DNA of 64,000 bases, taken from assembly GCF_014203355.1 (NCBI RefSeq), contig NZ_JACHIR010000001.1, positions 7,070,038 to 7,134,037 on the forward strand, read 5' to 3'. Made by a program: the position numbers and the translations under genes. Position 1 is the first letter of the stretch, and every line of letters begins with the position of its first letter. Below are positions 62,991-64,000 of the stretch, one piece after another. The notes under the pieces are model-generated. The model was not told the DNA's origin, searched no databases, and saw nothing but the letters and a program-made list of their open reading frames with translations. The stretch comes from Kutzneria kofuensis. GTDB taxonomy: Bacteria > Actinomycetota > Actinomycetes > Mycobacteriales > Pseudonocardiaceae.

Positions 62991-64000
62991 GTGGTTACGC
63001 CCACCCTTGCCCGTCACCTCGTCACCGAGATCCCGGGCCCGAAGTCGCAGGCCGCCCAGCTGCGCCGGCAGCGGGCGGTGGCCGGCGGCGTCAGCAGCAC
63101 GCTGCCGGTGTTCGTCGAGTCCGCCGGCGCCGGCCTGCTGCACGACGTCGACGGCAACACCTTGGTGGACCTGGGATCCGGCATCGCCGTGACCAGCGTC
63201 GGCAACGCCGCGCCGGAGGTGGTGGCGGCCGTGCAGGAGCAGGTCGCCAAGTTCACCCACACCTGCTTCATGGTGACGCCGTACGACGCGTACGTGGAGG
63301 TGTGCGAGCAGCTGGCCGAGCTGACCCCCGGCTCGCACGAGAAGCGGTCGGCGCTGTTCAACTCGGGCGCGGAGGCGGTGGAGAACGCCGTCAAGATCGC
63401 CCGGCACGCCACCGGGCGGCAGGCGGTGGCGGTGTTCGACCACGCCTACCACGGCCGCACCAACCTCACGATGGCGTTGACGGCCAAGAACATGCCGTAC
63501 AAGCACCGGTTCGGGCCGTTCGCGCCGGAGGTGTACCGGCTGCCGATGTCCTACCCGTTCCGCGACCCGGCCGGCCTGACCGGCGAGCAGGCCGCGGCGC
63601 GGGCGTTGGACCAGCTGGACAAGCAGGTCGGCGCGGACAACGTGGCGTGCGTGCTGATCGAGCCGATCCAGGGCGAGGGCGGCTTCGTGGTGCCGGCGCC
63701 GGGCTTCCTGCCGGCGATCGAGAAGTGGTGCCGGGACAAGGGTGTGCTGCTGATCGCCGACGAGATCCAGAGCGGCTTCTGCCGCACCGGCGCCTGGTTC
63801 GCCTGCGACCACGAGGGCGTGGTGCCGGATCTCGTCACGACGGCGAAGGGCATCGCCGGCGGGCTGCCGCTGGCCGGGGTCACGGGTCGCGCCGAGGTGA
63901 TGGACGCGGTGCACGGGGGCGGCCTTGGTGGCACATACGGCGGCAATCCCGTCGCTTGTGCCGCCGGTCTGGCGTCCATCCGGATCATGCGCGAGCAGAA
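62991..64000 (+). CDS. gabT: 4-aminobutyrate transaminase (3' end outside window)
   Basis: Class III PLP-dependent aminotransferase, 336 residues visible from GTG 62991 to the window end; GAAGGAAGGA is the ribosome-binding site. Motifs: FNSGAEAVENAVKIARHATG (~123-142), DHAYHGRTNLTMALT, VLIEPIQGEGGFVVP, IADEIQSGFCRTG (Asp binding pyridine N), and TTAKGIAGGLPLAGV with the Schiff-base Lys near 283. The closing GGTYGGNPVACAAGLASI is typical of GabT. It converts GABA and 2-oxoglutarate to succinate semialdehyde and glutamate. Operon with gabP. Confidence 0.95.
   Translation, partial: MVTPTLARHLVTEIPGPKSQAAQLRRQRAVAGGVSSTLPVFVESAGAGLLHDVDGNTLVDLGSGIAVTSVGNAAPEVVAAVQEQVAKFTHTCFMVTPYDAYVEVCEQLAELTPGSHEKRSALFNSGAEAVENAVKIARHATGRQAVAVFDHAYHGRTNLTMALTAKNMPYKHRFGPFAPEVYRLPMSYPFRDPAGLTGEQAAARALDQLDKQVGADNVACVLIEPIQGEGGFVVPAPGFLPAIEKWCRDKGVLLIADEIQSGFCRTGAWFACDHEGVVPDLVTTAKGIAGGLPLAGVTGRAEVMDAVHGGGLGGTYGGNPVACAAGLASIRIMREQ

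Overview
This 64 kb window is GC-rich actinobacterial chromosome. GTG and TTG starts are frequent, stop/start overlaps of 1-11 nt are common, and TANNNT boxes sit 7 nt upstream of some start codons, as in leaderless transcripts. A mycolic-type FabG/InhA pair, SARP and STAND regulators, many PucR/TetR/PadR/MFS genes and a solitary terpene synthase suggest a Pseudonocardiales soil actinomycete (Kutzneria/Amycolatopsis-like). The genus is inference. I see no rRNA, tRNA, CRISPR array, transposase or integrase.

Layout. 1-11.1 kb: a cut-off LacI regulator; a five-copy intergenic palindromic repeat; a coupled SDR/cupin pair; an atypical zinc-ribbon SDR; a frameshifted DUF3626 gene; a glycosyltransferase inserted between two copies of a uridine-kinase tail; a mechanosensitive channel with a P-loop-less uridine-kinase homologue; a divergent Gfo/Idh oxidoreductase and ROK regulator; and a methyltransferase homologue that has lost its cofactor site. 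11.2-21 kb: TetR regulator, type II NADH dehydrogenase, DHA2 efflux pump, a large secreted phosphodiester glycosidase, another MFS pump with a double operator, idi and an S4 RNA-binding protein. 21-25.7 kb: an operon of membrane protein, SCP-x-like thiolase, carotenoid oxygenase and a duplicated HxlR regulator, convergent with an SDR.

25.8-33.3 kb is the most unusual block. It holds a STAND ATPase (NB-ARC plus TPR) without an output domain, a GT-B glycerophosphotransferase-like enzyme with a small partner, a 956-residue SARP/NB-ARC/TPR regulator preceded by a heptamer direct repeat, and then two very small TTG-initiated membrane/secreted peptides. 33.3-39.6 kb: AraC regulator, hydrolase, quinone oxidoreductase-like enzyme, acetyltransferase, methyltransferase, membrane protein, and an ECF sigma factor with a divergent monooxygenase-like protein. 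39.6-43.9 kb: an operon of MHS symporter, OmpR-type regulator, sensor kinase and orphan TAXI binding lipoprotein. 44-49.4 kb: class I terpene synthase, a 909-residue FAD/Fe-S oxidase, then fabG and inhA (type II fatty-acid synthesis).

49.4-64 kb: a NarL-type two-component system with a hairpin at its promoter; a DUF2975/XRE pair with its own dyad; an AKR-PadR-P450 operon; a TetR gene facing the AKR across a perfect 30-bp palindrome; a two-subunit molybdenum hydroxylase resembling isoquinoline 1-oxidoreductase; two adjacent PucR/CdaR-type regulators; and a divergent GABA permease with the start of GABA transaminase, cut by the window end.
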